Below, one piece after another: positions 25,301 to 40,600 of a stretch of 64,000 bases of DNA. The position numbers were made by a program, and so were the translations under genes. How positions within the stretch are numbered: position 1 is the stretch's first letter; every line of letters starts with the position of its first letter. Under the pieces are notes generated by a model. It made no database searches. It was not told the origin of the DNA and saw only the letters and a program-made list of their open reading frames with translations. The stretch comes from Bimastos eiseni (Eukaryota > Annelida > Clitellata > Crassiclitellata > Lumbricidae), in the NCBI GenBank assembly GCA_959347315.1, contig OY365818.1, positions 7,308,394 to 7,372,393 of the forward strand, given 5' to 3'.

Positions 25301-28300
25301 TAATGCATGGCAGGAAAGACGTCTAACAAGAAGTTTATCGATGAGCATGTCAAGCCTGATCTTTTGTGGAATGGCGGCCATGTGCTAGGTTGCTTTATTT
25401 TCGCTTGTTACTTAAAAGTAGGTCGTCCTATTTACTGCTTAAAATATTTCACTGTTATAAAATATCGTATATCATAATCCACATAAATGCAAACACTATG
25501 GCAGATAGGTTATTTTGTTAAGCATTCATTGCGCTTTATTACTGGCATACCCTGTTTACCCAATCACGTTGTGCAAACAGTGACCGCGAAATTTTGTAGT
25601 GTGGACCTGTTGGGGCAAGTTGGCGGGGGAGGGCAAGTTGGCGTATGCAACCAACTTGCCCCAAAGGTCAGCCAACTGGCACCACTACAGGCCTAAGGGT
25701 AATTATCGATGTGCCTAGCAATTATTATGTTAAACTGATGTCATCATAATAGTAAACTCGAAACTAGTATAGCGACTACAAAAGCGGTGTAGCTGTAACC
25801 AGCTCATTCACAAGCGCTTAATCAAAACAAAATCGACAGGCAGAGGTCAAGATCCAGAGAGTCAGACAGGCTGCAGGCAGACAGTCAGACGGTGTTTGGA
25901 GCCAATAAATGACAATGCGATTTTTTTTTAAATTGTCATTTTAATTGCGTAGTTTTTGTCTTACATCTTTATTAAGGTCAAATGCCTCTAATGGAAACGA
26001 ATTTGACTAAAGCATAACGCATTCGCTTTCCACTGTTACAAATCAGTTTTATGCGTATGATTTGTATTGCCACCATCTTGCCCCAAGCAGGCAACCAACT
26101 TGCCCCAGAGCAGGCGCAAGTTGGCTGACTTTCAGAATATTTTTGAGGTCGTTTTTTGTAAACTTACAAAATAGTGTGATGGCTGAATTTGTGCTCGAGT
26201 GTACCCGTTATTAATAGCTGTGTTTTGAGATAAAAATTATTATGCTAGCATTATCGTTGACGATCACGTGCGATAAAACTTATTTTTCAGCCAGTTTGCC
26301 CCCACCTCCCCTGCGTTCTGCGGCAATCTTGACCAGTTCTTCAACAATGAGGTAAGCCTCTTGAAATGTAAAACGCAGCTTACCACCCATGCATGCATGC
26401 TTACGAGGTCCCATTCACTTTCAGGCAGCACCTAAGAGGCCAAATGGGTCGGTTGAAGACTATGCATACCGCTTCATCTCCTCTGTGAAGTGACCGCAAC
26501 TCGTGCATGTCCATGGGCATTTATATAGCCCCTCAGTGAAATCTGCAAAGGACGAATCAAAAGCTCCTGGTCTACCTGGTTCGAGTGTTCATAACCTCTG
26601 CACCACTAAACATCGAGCTCCTTCAAAAACGCCACGGAAACGTGTGGCAACTCACCAGTAGCTCACATGAAACTGTCGCCACTAAGAGAATCTAATGCAC
26701 TTATGACTCAATAGAAATGCGGTCGGTGGTAGTGTCCATGTCTTAGACGGCTTGCAGCTGCTGTTTGGACTGGTAGTATACCGTGGCCTATAAAGACATC
26801 CTCCAAATGCCTCCATGAGAGCTTGCTATATTGTAAACTGGCCACTTGTAATACTGCTGACCACTTCGGACACTCTAACCATTACAACCGATTGATTAAA
26901 TAGAAATATTTGCCTAGAAACAATAATAATAATAATAGGAACGCGTTATAACAAGTTAAACAAAAGTCAATCTTATAACTGTATGGTAGGCTGCTCTGCA
27001 TCCTACCGTTGCTCATTTCAAAATTGCCCCTAGGGAGCGGCAGGCTGAGTCAACCCCATGACACTGAGGACATCGAACCCACACCCTGTTGTTCTTCCAG
27101 CCAGTTTGTTACCATTCAGCTTTCAACAGCCTCTAACAAGGAGTGTCCAACTTAAATTCTTCTCACACTGTAACTTCTTGTAGCATTGTCCATGAATAAG
27201 CTGTTGCCCTGCACATAGCTTTAGAGTAATGCTATAAACAAAGCTTTGGAGCATGAGCAGAAGTAAGTATCCCTTGCATAATTGCTTTATATTATTCACC
27301 AATACCCACTCAGTAGTATGTATCCTACCAAGTATGACACTATGCAACTACCTTCTAACAATAGATAAATGAATAATGTGTAATTGTTTTATATAGACCA
27401 GGCTTCAATACTTGAATCATGGTCGGTCGACAAGGGGAATAAAGATGGACTGCTGGAGTTGGACGCTATAAGTGACCACAAGAATTACAAAATAGAAAGT
27501 TTAAAGTGCTCACGATTGAAGGATGAGATTGTTGGGGCTGACCAATGAATACTTGAGCAAAGGACATTTTACTCAAGACAGTTATAGGACAGGCTGTTAT
27601 AACTCCCGACCGCAGTCCGATAACAATACGTTAGAGCTACATAAATAAATAAAAAATCAATCAATCCACAATCTTATTCGTGCTTTGCATGTCAAAACGG
27701 CTGACATCCTCAGACTCCATGAAGCACTGCCCGCCATAAATCCACGCTCCCAGAAGACTGTGAATTTTTCATGCCAGCAACAAGCTGAAGGGGAGATTAC
27801 AGACATCAACCATTAAGCTTTCATCCGTGTGGCCGGACACGCGGACCACGCGCATCATCAAAACCTGAATAATTTGTCTCCTGGTAGATGGCGCATATTA
27901 GTTCAGAATGGTACATGCTCTGGGTGCGATCCATTATCGCCCGCACATGCACCGAATATTATGCTCGAAGCACAACACACACGAGTGCAATACGTTCAAG
28001 TGTATTTAAATCGCTCCGAGAAGACTCCGTATAGCAACTGAGAACACCATTCATCAAATCTCCTTGCTGTCATAAGCACACGGCTCTGCTCATTCACGAA
28101 GTACTGCAAAAGGCGCTATATCAGGTGTCTTGAAAAACATTAACATACATAATTATTAGCTGATTAGTTGCAGGGTTCGTCTTGTATAGCCCATTTGTAT
28201 TTTGTCTGTCTTTCAATAGATACAATAAAATTAAAATAAATAGTAGCAGAAAAGTTAAACATCTCTCTTTCTGCCTGTTGTCTGTCTGCCTGTCTGTCTG

Positions 28301-31300
28301 TCTGCCTGTCTGTCTGTCTGCCTGTCTGTCTGTCTGTCTGCCAACAGATACAATACAATAATAATTACTACTAGAAGAGAAAGCTAAATGTCTGTCTGGC
28401 TGGATAGAGCAGGAAGAGATGCCAGTCTGAATACAAACATAGGAAAGACAAACCGCTAGTTTTGGGGGAGAACCACATAGAAAAGAAAATTACAACTGGA
28501 AAAGAAGTAATTGAAAATAATAGAGTTCATACCTGGGGAGCCTAATGACTTTGGACAACTGCACGATGGAAATAAAGAGAAGAATTAATAAAGCGAAAGG
28601 AGTGTTGGCAGGCATTAACAGCATATGGAAAGGCAAGACAATAAGATACCATACCAAACCGAGGATACTGAAAACATGCGTATTTAGTACAGCACTATAT
28701 ATGCCTGTGAGACCTGGGTTATAAAGAAAGCGGATATAAGAATAATACTAGCGTTTGAAATGTACTGTTAAAGAAGGATATTACAATTGAACTGGACACA
28801 AAAAGTAACAAACGTTGAAGTAAGAAGAAGACTAAACATCAAAGAGAATATCATGCAAGCCATAATCAAATGAAAATTGGGACTATTTGGACACATTTGT
28901 AGAATGGATAATGAGATAAAAATAAAGAAATGTAATGACAGGAATTAATGGGGGTAATAGGAAGAAGAGGAAGACCTTGCAGAGAATGGCTAGACGACAT
29001 TAAAGACCGGTGTGGAACCGATATACATAAATTATTACAGCTGACCCAAGACAGAGGAGCATGGAGAACAATAGTCAAATGTGCAGCAGACACCTACGGG
29101 CTGTCAGCCCAAGGATCCTGATGATTATGAAATTGCATCATATCTACAAACATGGACCTTTCCCCACTACAGAATGATCCAAACTCCAAACCCTCATCAA
29201 CATTCACCTTTGTTCTGCATCTAAGCCCGGTCAACTCGTATAAACGCAAATCGTCCCACAAACACAGCAGCCTCGCATCGGGTTTATTTTCCGCCCGGCA
29301 ACTTGGTATTCAGCCGGGCGCCGGTCCTGATGAGCATTTGCGATAATAACATTATCCGGCCAGTTTTAAATCAGAATGTGCGACTCGACTCGCTTCCTCT
29401 CCGACTTCCTCCGGCAATTATTCCTCACCCAGTGGCTCCTCTTTGATCCTCGTGAGTTCGTTTTGCATCAGCGCAGAGCCCAGTGATGATCTAATGCGAC
29501 GGCGTTTGATATGCTGCGCAGGTAAAGGCACGACCGCGACTCCCAGTGTAAATGGACTCGCCTGTGCAGAATCGTGCTATGCTTGATAATCCGTTTTACC
29601 AAAGTTTCCGCAAAGCTAAGTCCAAAAGTTAGAAGAGATTTTGCTCCGGTCACATTCGGTGCATGCAGGCCTGACCTTTCTATAGCTCAGTTGCTGAAAA
29701 GGGTACTGTCTGTAGGCCTACATAAGTCTAAATGCGACACATCTGACCAAAACCAAATGACACCACCTTCATTGTTCTATGATGTTCCTGTCCAAAGTTA
29801 TGACTAAAATATACGGTTAAGTCGTTCTATTAAAATTCCGAAAAAATCAATTTGAAGTTTCGTATAATTTTGAAATGGAAAATTCCTAACCAACCTTGTT
29901 CAGAGCTGAGTGAAATTTTAAACAAACTAGCTTATGTCTGTTGTCTAAAGCAGCATGGGTTAGAGTGCTAGACTACTGTCTGGGTCATACCAAGTTCGCT
30001 ATCATAGCCTCAGGATGAGCTTGGCTATTAATGGTGGAAAACTGGTAAATTATAAGAAGCCATTAAATTATTAAAACAATGGCTGCCACTAAGTCATCTA
30101 AAAGCCATACAAATTTCAATTTCTTTCAATGTGGTTAAATCATATTTATATATCAACTTCTGTCAGAAAAAAGAAATTGAAAAAAATTGACTTTTTATCA
30201 CATTTTTGCAATTATCTCGCAAACGTGTATTGTGACATAAGCCTGGTTTTGGTAAGATGGGTCACAACTACGGTACAAGCAGTAATGCTCGACTGGAGGT
30301 CTCATGACACTAATGCTTGCTTTCTTACTAACTTACCTATTTATCTACTCACTGATTGCTAACATATCACTAGATAAGTTAACTTATCTATTTACTCATT
30401 ATCAACTTACTTAGCGCCGGTGATTAGCTGGTCTCCCTGACGTGGCTTTTGTGGGGGCTGAGAAATTTTTGAAGATTTGCAATACTTTTACATTACATTA
30501 CCTATGTACTTATCTATTCACTAATAGCTAACTTACTTACCACTTGCAGACTTATGCATTCGCTTATGGTCAATTTACTAACTCACTTTCGAGTTGTTAA
30601 TTCCATATCTATGTTTATTCATGGTCAACTTACTCATGTACCTACTTATTTTCTTATCAACTCACTAATGGCTGACATATATACTACTTGTTAACATATC
30701 TATTTACTTAGGGTCAAAATACTTATGTTACTTATGTACAAATTTATCTGTTTATCTATACTCACTTATTGTTCCTATTCACATATTGAATGCACATATC
30801 AAACGTACATTTTAATCTTTATATAGCGCCTTTAGGGATTCATTCAAAAGCCTTCATTGTCCAAATGCAATTGGAGAACCAAGTGGAAGGCTCACTAACG
30901 ACGGCAGATTTGATCAGCCTATCGGCTCTGATCAAATCGCTCGGAACACGATTGGATGAAAAGACAGACAGAACCTTTTTTCTTCTGAAAACGGTGAAAA
31001 CGGTTCACCCTCTGCGACAGAGCAAAAGACGGGGTAATGAAATCTACATCTAATTCGGCAGTTCATGTCCAACCCATCTAGTGTTATCGTCTGTCATTAT
31101 AAATTCAAAGGCCCCTGGTAACTAGTAACCATGGATGTTAATATCGCGATAAAGTATTACAATACTTGGTATCGTCGATACGGTTATCAGTATGGCAGCG
31201 AGTATCGCTAAAGTTTTGTATGTATGGTTGGTATTGCGCGTGTACACATCGAGATACTTTTACTTTTTTAGGCAGTCACCGATACTGTTTTTATACTCGC

Positions 31301-34300
31301 CTTAAAACCGTTCTTTTTTAGCTCCCTTCCTCCTCTTCTATAGTTCAGTGTTATTTATAAAACTGTCCGTCTGTCGGTTTGTCTGTCGATTTGTCGGTCT
31401 GTCTGCCTCTATTCTCTCAAGCAGACATTAAACAATCTCTCCCATAGGGGGATGTCAGCCACAAGGATCCATCTGCTCCACTTGAATCTGTCGCCAGCAG
31501 AGGCGGAGACTTGGGTGGGGCGGGAGAGGACTGTTCCCTTAAAAAATTCAGGCAGAGGGATGGAACTGCTTATAATTAATCATACCCGGTATTTCATAAA
31601 TATTTCATAATTATATTAGTTTTTCACTGTTCATCCTTTTTTCTGTATCCATGTTTGGAAATTTACATTTTTCTGACCTGCCCCCAAACTCCATTATTTT
31701 TCACCTATCTCCCAAGCCCAGGACCATGTTTCCGCCTATGGTCACCAGTATCATCTTACTTCAATCTTGGAAGCTTCAATTCTGTCACCAGCAGGGGTGG
31801 AGATTAAGGGGAGACAGGTTAGGACGGTTCCTCCGAAATTTCAGGTGGAGGGGTTGAAACTGCTTATACATCCACAATAATCTTACTTCAATCTTAGAAG
31901 TTTCAATTCCTGTTACTCACTAATGGTCGGAGTTGAAATCCCACAAGGCAGAAATTCTATTCACGTGAATTGCAAACAACAAATACTCACATGCTACGTC
32001 GGCGTATGTGTCCAACTTAGCGGTGGCCACGGCTGGCTCGCCCACTCCGTTGTCGGCCACGCACTCGAGGATGCCATCGTCCTTCTTCGTCTTCACCGGG
32101 TCCACTCGCAGCACGGAACCGTGTGGCATGTTGATGGTCGTGTAGCGTTGGTTGCGAGCGGTCGTGATCCGCTTTCCGCCCTTGCGCCAGTAAACGTCCG
32201 GGGCAGGGTTACCAGACGCCTTGCAGAAGAAGCTGACAACGCCATTGTCCCCGACCTGCTGGTCACGGGGCGCCAGGGTGATCTTCGGGGCATCTGGAAA
32301 AATAACCCGTCAGAACTTACAATCTGGACAGCTGACGTCTGGACTTCTTCCCATGCCTAAACTCCCACATGGAGCCCGTATGGGACTCGCGCTACCATAA
32401 TTATGTGACCCGTATAGACAGGGTCAGCATTGGTCCCATGTAATGCTCGTAGAAATGCTGGCAGGGTTAGCGAATCAGCGCACAAAAACCCTGGGGCTGG
32501 AAAACTAGTAATTTGCGGGGTTCAATGAAAACAAAATCTGCCAGACGATATATGGGTGGATCCAGGTTCAAATTCAACTGGTGACACAGATAGACTGGCA
32601 TGTGGTGCTATTCTGTTCAGCCTTGACAATGGTTCCAAACAATCACATCCAAAAACAGGGGTCCAGCATGCATTGTAACTGCAAATGGAGTGCAGCATCG
32701 TATTCCAGGCAAACTAGTTTGGTTTATTTGTCGCATCAGCCTACATGATGTTAAATAACATCAAGAAGTGGACTGTCACAAATTGACAAATCTATATAAA
32801 GAAAGCGCCAGTGGCAGGCCCATGCACACATGTAGAGCCACTGGACTTCTATCTACAATTATGTAGACAGTAAGACGGCTAAGGTGGTGTTTTGAATTGA
32901 AATGCAGAGAATTCGGATTGAAGCTGAAGTCATAGCATTAAAGAATGTTCTGCCTACTTATCCAATCAAAAAACAACAGAATCGAATAACTGGTATTAAA
33001 ACATTCTAATACGAACTCTAATACCGATTACACTACCAATTCTAGTACCCATTACAACAAAAATTCAAAAATGAAACATGATACCATTCTAAAACCAATT
33101 ACACCACCAATTCTAGTACCAATTCCAATAAAATTCTGATGCAAATTCTAATGCCATTCCAATACCGATTACACCCCCAATTCTAATACCAACTCCATTA
33201 AGTTATAGGCTTTAAATGATTAGCACAAGTTTGCACACAGACATTTGGTGCTTGCCTACTCATGCGATGGAAGCACTATGTATCTTAACATATCAATGGG
33301 CATTTAATGAAGTTCGTGATTAACTATGGAAACGCATCCTGTATCCTCACAACAATTCATTAAACTTGTCTGTACTAAAGTAATTCTTCTTTTTCAGCTA
33401 TACTAAAGACAATCTGGGTACACAGGGTCAGTGAGCCTATCCATAAGAGTCTGGAAACATGATTCTGTCGAATTAAAAGACTTTTTAGATGCTTCATTCT
33501 GACATCAAAACAATAAAGTTGAAAATGTGATATTAGCCAGCCCCTCAAAACCAGATTGACAAAATGATCCAGCTTCATAAAACGAATGCACAGTCTCCAG
33601 ATGTACACGCGATCCTGAATGTAGAAAGAACGCACGCAGAAGCTAATGCATGTATAAAACTACCGTTTAAACTTAATTGTTTCATTGGCTGGCTATTTGT
33701 GGGATAGCTGTAAATAGCTAGTTGATAGTTTGTAGCTTTGTAAGGATACCAGAGAAAGTAATTAAAATGCAGTCAATTGGGAATGGCTTCAAGACCGCCT
33801 CATATTCAAGTTCTGTTATAAGGAGTTTCTTGTCAATAGTGAAATAATTTCATTTTGACATTGATATCTCTGAATATAACTATTATTATAGTTATCTAAA
33901 GAGCTTTTATATAGCGCTCCTTCAAGGTCTCTAATTTAGTATAAATAAGACGGTCTGTAAGTTAGTAAGTAACGCAGAGGTGTGACCTCTAAATACTAAG
34001 CAAAGAGCAACAGGAAGCCCATTCAGGTCAGCAACTGAAAAAGAGGGAGGTGCTGCTTAATAGTTCAGCTTAATGAGCTAATCAGAGAGCATATCGCCAC
34101 TGGACACAATACCAACATAGAAACTTAGAACTCATGTCATAAGGACACATACTACAGTGATTCTCTTGTGACCTATGTTTAACAAAGTTTCTTCAGAATT
34201 CTGCATAAACTAGGAAAAAGTTTATACATTACGACAAATTTCCATAAGCTAATTACAGTCGGAAACAAATTTTACTAAATATATATCAAAGCCTACATAG

Positions 34301-37300
34301 TAAATTTTTATAAACTAATGCAGTTGAGAATGAAGAAGAATTCAGCATCCTTCCCTGGTTCAAGAAAAATAAAGATTAAATAGATAATACTAAGTAATAA
34401 CAAATAATAATAAATAATGAACCTAAAATTCAATGTTTTCAGCTTTGTTTGTGTCTGTAATGTCAGAATTTTGCACAGTAGCCATGCGCTGATCATCCCA
34501 AATACTTACGTGTGAGGTACTGGATGTACCGGTAATGCGTATAGTTGTTACCTGTCAGAAAATGATTACATACAGTTGAGCATTTGAATATTTTCCAATC
34601 TCAGAATCGATTAAAGTGCATTGTTTTAGTTATGCCCCATACAACTGACATAAATTATCCATCACCCAATAGAACACAAGCTTCCAAATCCAGAGCCAAC
34701 ATTCAGCACCTGTAATATTGCTCTGTGCCAAATCCTTGGGAGTCCTTAAAAGGTGCTTTAGCCAGACACAAGCAAACATACACATATACAAAAAAAACTG
34801 GTCAATTAACCGTAAAAACCTCACCAACGATTATGTATACCAGAGCCAATAAATCTTTCACCACAATTTTAAAAACATCTTGTCAACTAATATGGAAAAC
34901 CAAACGAGACGTTCAGTTATATTACGAAATATGATAACTTGTAGTCTTTCTTTAAAAGGAAACTCAAAATAAATCAAATTTCATGAATATATTCAACAAC
35001 TTGCCCAATTTGTTCACACTCACAAACATTTTTCCACTGCTCTGCTGGAGAATGTGGTTCAAAAATGAGCTCCCCAATATTGTACTCAACAAAATTCTGC
35101 CAAATACTGACACCACTCAGCAATATTGAATATAAAAACACGCTTTGGTGAAATGTTATTAGTCTCTATCTAATGCACTCTGGAATAACATTATATACAC
35201 ATGTAAAGTTATAGAATCCAATAAGCATGTTGAAACTTAGCGGCATATATAATTTTTTTTAATTTTTAGCTCAGCTGAATGCTCAGTGAGAACGGAATAA
35301 CAGCAAGGCAATTTACTGGAAAAATTACCCTTACCAATTATATCAATCTACAATAAATGTCATTTGTCAGTAAAGATAATGAACATGCAATACAGTGTAG
35401 GAGAATTGCAATTTCGTAATAATTTGACATAACAGAAAAGGTAAGTTTGCAGTTTCCAGCAAAAGAGTGACAGATTTTCAGTGAGATCATTATCTTAATC
35501 ATAATCTCGAAGCTTTTAAAGCGCCACTCTAAAGCCAAACATAGGTACCAGTCGACTTAGACGAATTGTCCAAATGAATACTAGTCAAGAGTGGGCTTTG
35601 TCCTGAAGAGGGCCGGGTTTGGTGAGATAGCTGAGACTTCAGTAAATAGGTCACTAGCAGGAATCCACCAATCAGCTGCCATTTAGTCTTAGACCAAGGG
35701 GTCGGTAAATATGCACCGTACACCACTGTCTTCTACTTTACAATTCAGTGAACTAAGGTCAGTTAAATTTTGTACATCCTATAGTCTACAGACATTCATG
35801 TAGGGGCCTACTACTAATAATGGTACTACATGTAAAATCACAAGAAATTCACAGACTCATGTGTTGGAACTTGGAAGCACTTTCTCTAAACCCTCTCACA
35901 AACAAGCTCACCAAAGCGTTTATCGCCAGCCAGCTACCCTAGTACTTCCTCCCCTATCATTACTAACCTCTTTTCCAGCTATCTGCCTAACTACCCATTA
36001 GCTTCTTCCCCTATATCGGCAAGTATCAATACGAATATTTTAAAGCTAGTCACTTACCTACTCAGTAGCGTCTTCCCCAATATATCATCAGGAACATATT
36101 TTCCAGCTATCCATTTTACTAATCAGTAGCTTTTTTTCCTACATTGCTAAAAACACCTCTCCAGCTACATGCTTAACCAGCAATTAGTCCCCCTCTCCAT
36201 AATTAACTAAATTCCTTACATCCAACCACTCAAATACTCAGTAGCTTCCTCTCCTTATTAGTTACTGCATCTTTTCCAGCAATCTCACTTACATGCATCT
36301 ACCCTGCAGCTTAATCCTCTATCAAAGCTATCGCCAAGAATATATTTTCCAGCTATCTGCTTAACCATCCTCCCCGGTTGTTAAGAACATCTTTGTTTCC
36401 TCATTATATCCAACCTGCTGTCCGAATCCCAATAAATGCCATCCACACCCAGCAGCAAAATGTCGACCATTCAGCCATAACAATCGTCCTCAAGGGTCGC
36501 TGCTGCAACATTAAATCATGTAGCCTCTCAGAAGAGATGCAATGTAAGCCCTCAACCAGAAGCGTCGAGACTTTGGCGACATCCAATTTGCTGCAATAAA
36601 GTCTATTGCACTTAAATGAAAACTTACACGAGCAACATAAATGCACGTTATATACGATTTAGATAAAGCTCAACGGTCAAATACAGAATATCAATTCGAG
36701 TAAGAAACCCACACCACGTCAGGCGAATATGTAAGTGCTTATCAAACTTTCTGATGCCGTGCACCGTAACTGGTTTGTTCAACAATACATCTATTCAACA
36801 TGGACTAACAAATATGACATGTCACTTAAATTTTAAATTATTAATATTGTTACTGGTTGTTACAACTATGCTGCCCAATTTTTGCTGCCGTATGTGTGAA
36901 AACTAGGGCTGTGGAAATCAACAACAAATTACTAAACTAGTCGTTAATTAATTTCAACAATAAATATATTTGTAAGGATTAATCGAAAACTACTCAACGT
37001 TTGTCATATTCGACAAGAACCCAGATATTACAGCCCACGTTATCAAAGGAATACTATTGAACTGAAAACCTCAAACAAGACTACTGATAATTATAAAAAA
37101 ATAACTTCTACGTAAATACTAACCAGCAATAAATATTAATAAAAGTATTAAAAGCTATTAATAATAATACTAAAACAATGAATACTGTTAATCTTTTATT
37201 TATCAGTACTTTTTGGGATGAATAGTTTAATCTAGGACTGTCAAAGTAAACAATAAATTAATTACAAGAGCTTCTTGCAGCAAAAGAAATAACTGCGATT

Positions 37301-37552
37301 CTTTAATACTGAATGTACGGGTGAACGGTTCAGAGGAATTAGAATATGCGGCACATTAGATTTCTTGAAAATTTGACTAAACTTAAACATTTTTCAAGGG
37401 CGCACCTCGCGTGGCTTCAAATGCTACACAAATGGCCAGATATATAAATACAGACATAGAGACATATATATGCACAAACATACATAAACTAATAAACACA
37501 TATGAAATTTATATACACATATATACATAAATACATATATGCATACACACAT

Positions 37553-37585
<33 letters not shown>

Positions 37586-37596
37586 TACACACACGC

Positions 37597-37631
<35 letters not shown>

Positions 37632-37642
37632 TACACACACGC

Positions 37643-37683
<41 letters not shown>

Positions 37684-40600
37684 CATACAGCCTGATACAG
37701 GCATACATTGCAGCAATAAACATTTAGTCAACAGCACCCAAATGTTCAATTCTTCCCTTTCAAGAATATTGATGTCAGCACACAAAGATATTCAATGTCA
37801 AATAAGACGTGGAGAAATACCACGGACATAAAGGAACGAGAAGAAGACATAAAACGCGACAACATGAACAGATTGAACACGAATGATGGACAAATGCTGA
37901 TGTCTGCTGTCTGCAGGAAAAGATTTACTTAAGAGACTCCTCATAAACTCCTGCACATTATACAATAAATAAATCATAAAACCCAATGAATTGACAAAAT
38001 GAAAAAGCGGCTAAGAAATTAAATAAGGTCATCATGAATCACACAAAGTGAATCACACAATTTAATTTTAGCATATTGCATCATGAACAATATTTAACCA
38101 TTTATCCATTTGTTTCATTGCTATATGTATTCATGCAATATACTTATTTAAGCGATGGTGTCAGCAAATCTTAATCTGACCCTTAGGCAGATATTGGCCA
38201 AGACAACATCATTCATAAACCACAGGTAGGCCTATAAGGTGAACTTGGACAACTGGTTAAAACGTAGACCTAAGTGATGTAGACTGTGAGACAATTGGAA
38301 ACAGATGATTCCAGACAATAGGAACAGAACAGCTGAAATTAAGCGATCCCACAACTGTCTCTTATCAAATAGATACCTTAAAATGTAAATCAAAGTGCAC
38401 GTCGTCATTTCTGCTCGATTTAGTGTCTGCATAAACCTTCAATAGATCTGCGATACCCACAGCAATGACGTCACTCTGACTCAGCGTCGAGATCCGATGG
38501 ATGTTTGAAAAATAAGCGCCTCCGGTGGTCAGACGACACTACAGACGGACGGACGCACACAAAGCAAGTCGTAACTATCGAGTGAATATCAAGGCGAGGG
38601 ATCCGATCAATGTAGCGTTGACAACACCTTTCAGACGCAGCGAACCATCGCCAACATCTGTGGCCAGCACGGTACTCGCATATCGACAGCGATTTCAAAG
38701 CAAAACGCAACGACCAACGCTAATTCCAGTCAATTCTTCCCACTGTCGATTCAACAAACAAACAACAGTTATGCAGCGACGCATTAGGGCAACGCGTAAA
38801 ACGTCCCTCTGATTCGTAGCATCAGACAACAAACCTGCATCAGGAACACTCAAAATACTCAGAATACACGCGAATGGGAATAAACAGTCAAGCGCTAACA
38901 ATGGAACTGTGACCGAGTCATCGGTGAATACTAAATACATTGGAAAACTGATCCGCTGCAGATTCAGAACTCGGTCGACACTCAGTCAATATACATATTC
39001 TTAGACAATCAGACGTCTGGAGTTCTAAACGAGAATTTTAAGGCAAGCGAAAATGCAAGGCTGTGAATGTCGTAATCTTATGATATAGGGTCTATCTGTA
39101 GCCTATCAGATATCACTTCTCCTAAACTCAATAGGCCATAAGTACGCAAAAAACGTTTCCCAACCTCAAACCTTGAGAGTTTATAAATGCTGGGCCTAAT
39201 AACTGTCAGCTTTCTAAAATGTGTCATATTAATATATATGTGACAACATACACACATGTCATCTATGCTATTCATATATAATACATTTTAACTACATAAT
39301 ATACCTGCATAGCTACAGATGTGCTAGCCTATTCTCAGACAGCCTAAGACATGTGTATATAGCATATGCATATATAGTTACATTTCTATGCCACTTACAC
39401 AGTTACATACATAAGCTATATACATAATAATGTATGCTATTTATAAAGCACCTCTAACAGGGTTAACCGTTCCAAAGCGCTTTTAGTGCGCAAAGCCCTT
39501 GAGGAAGTAGGTATTGAAAAAAGCCAAAGACGAAAAGCCAGACTGCCATAATTATTATAATTGTAGAGAACAGAAGGAGAAAGCGCATTCCATGAGAGGG
39601 ATCAATTGAAGCAAAGGATCAAGATTGAGCCATAGCAGTTTTAGCGTTTTAGCACTGGCTACGAAGAGGTCAAGTCTATTGGACGAGCGAAATGGACGGC
39701 GGGAGGATTAAGCTGAATAAGACCGAAGTATCACGTCAAGCAGATATTGAGGGCAAGACCCCGTTGAGCCTTGCAGATAAGAATGCGGATTTTAGCTTGT
39801 ATACGAGCATGGAGCGGGACTCAATGAAGTTAATCAAACATGAAGGTAGAAATGCGATAGTAGGCCTATACCGGGGATGCGGAGAAGGCGGGCTATCAGT
39901 CTAGCAGCTCAACCGACTGTGTTGAGAACCGATTGAAGGGGAGAAAAGACGAACCATAGAAAGACCAATAGGGAATTGATATATGCACATAGATAGCTAC
40001 ATAACCATAACCAACAATAACCAAATGTTTTTATTATCACCTTAATCAACAATGATGACAATGCATAACAAAACAGTAGTACACGCAGGCGGGATAATAG
40101 AGAAAGAAAAAACCCTAAGGGACCGATGGGCCTCTGCCAGCAGGGCTTACAATTTCTTACATAAAATAAAGCATCAGGTTCAGAAGATTCAAAACATAAT
40201 TCTTTATCTTAACTAGTTAACTAATGCAGTCTGTGTACGTACTAATTATTGAGAGTGGTAGTTAAAAGGTGTTCTTAGTGTTTGATATCAAAGAGTCGGA
40301 TATTGCTTGATATACGAATTTCATTTGGTGTCATATTCCAAGTGATAGTTCCTACATGTATGTATTTAATTGAAAATAGACGAGTGTTGGTTTTACAAAG
40401 GATAGGTCTATAATTGAGAGTGGAACAGACATTGTAAGGATTAATATCAGAAGTTAATATAAAATGACTAGTAAATATCGGAGGTAGTAGGTTGCCTGTG
40501 AATTTATACATGAATTCGTTTGCTTGGAGGTTACGACTTACACCATACGTACATGTAAATGTAGTACATTTACATGTAGCTATGCCCTATGTATAGGAAT

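Larger units (their letters stand above)
23530..31990. other. 8.5-kb intron between Ig1 and Ig2 exons
   Basis: The intron contains a 25-bp minisatellite (23643-24010), a CpG-richer block (24430-24790), hairpins (25117-25190), a TIR element (25243-26312), a SINE (27020-27120), a LINE relic (28440-29123), another CpG-richer block (29230-29660) and hAT-like elements near 31.5-31.9 kb. The stretch 29.7-31.4 kb holds degenerate ACTTA-type repeats and SINE pieces. Confidence 0.65.

Noticed and set aside
31923..32360. 145-codon plus-strand open frame over the Ig1 exon
   Set aside because: It is the antisense shadow of a GC-rich exon whose minus-strand frame has clear Ig motifs and correct splice sites.
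36903..37036. Possible further hAT element with TAGGGCTGT / ACAGCCCA ends
   Set aside because: Inverted ends match only in part and the flanks share no 8-bp duplication.
37424..37831. Cys/Val-rich and His/Thr-rich frames of about 100 codons
   Set aside because: They are translations of a CA/ACAT microsatellite.
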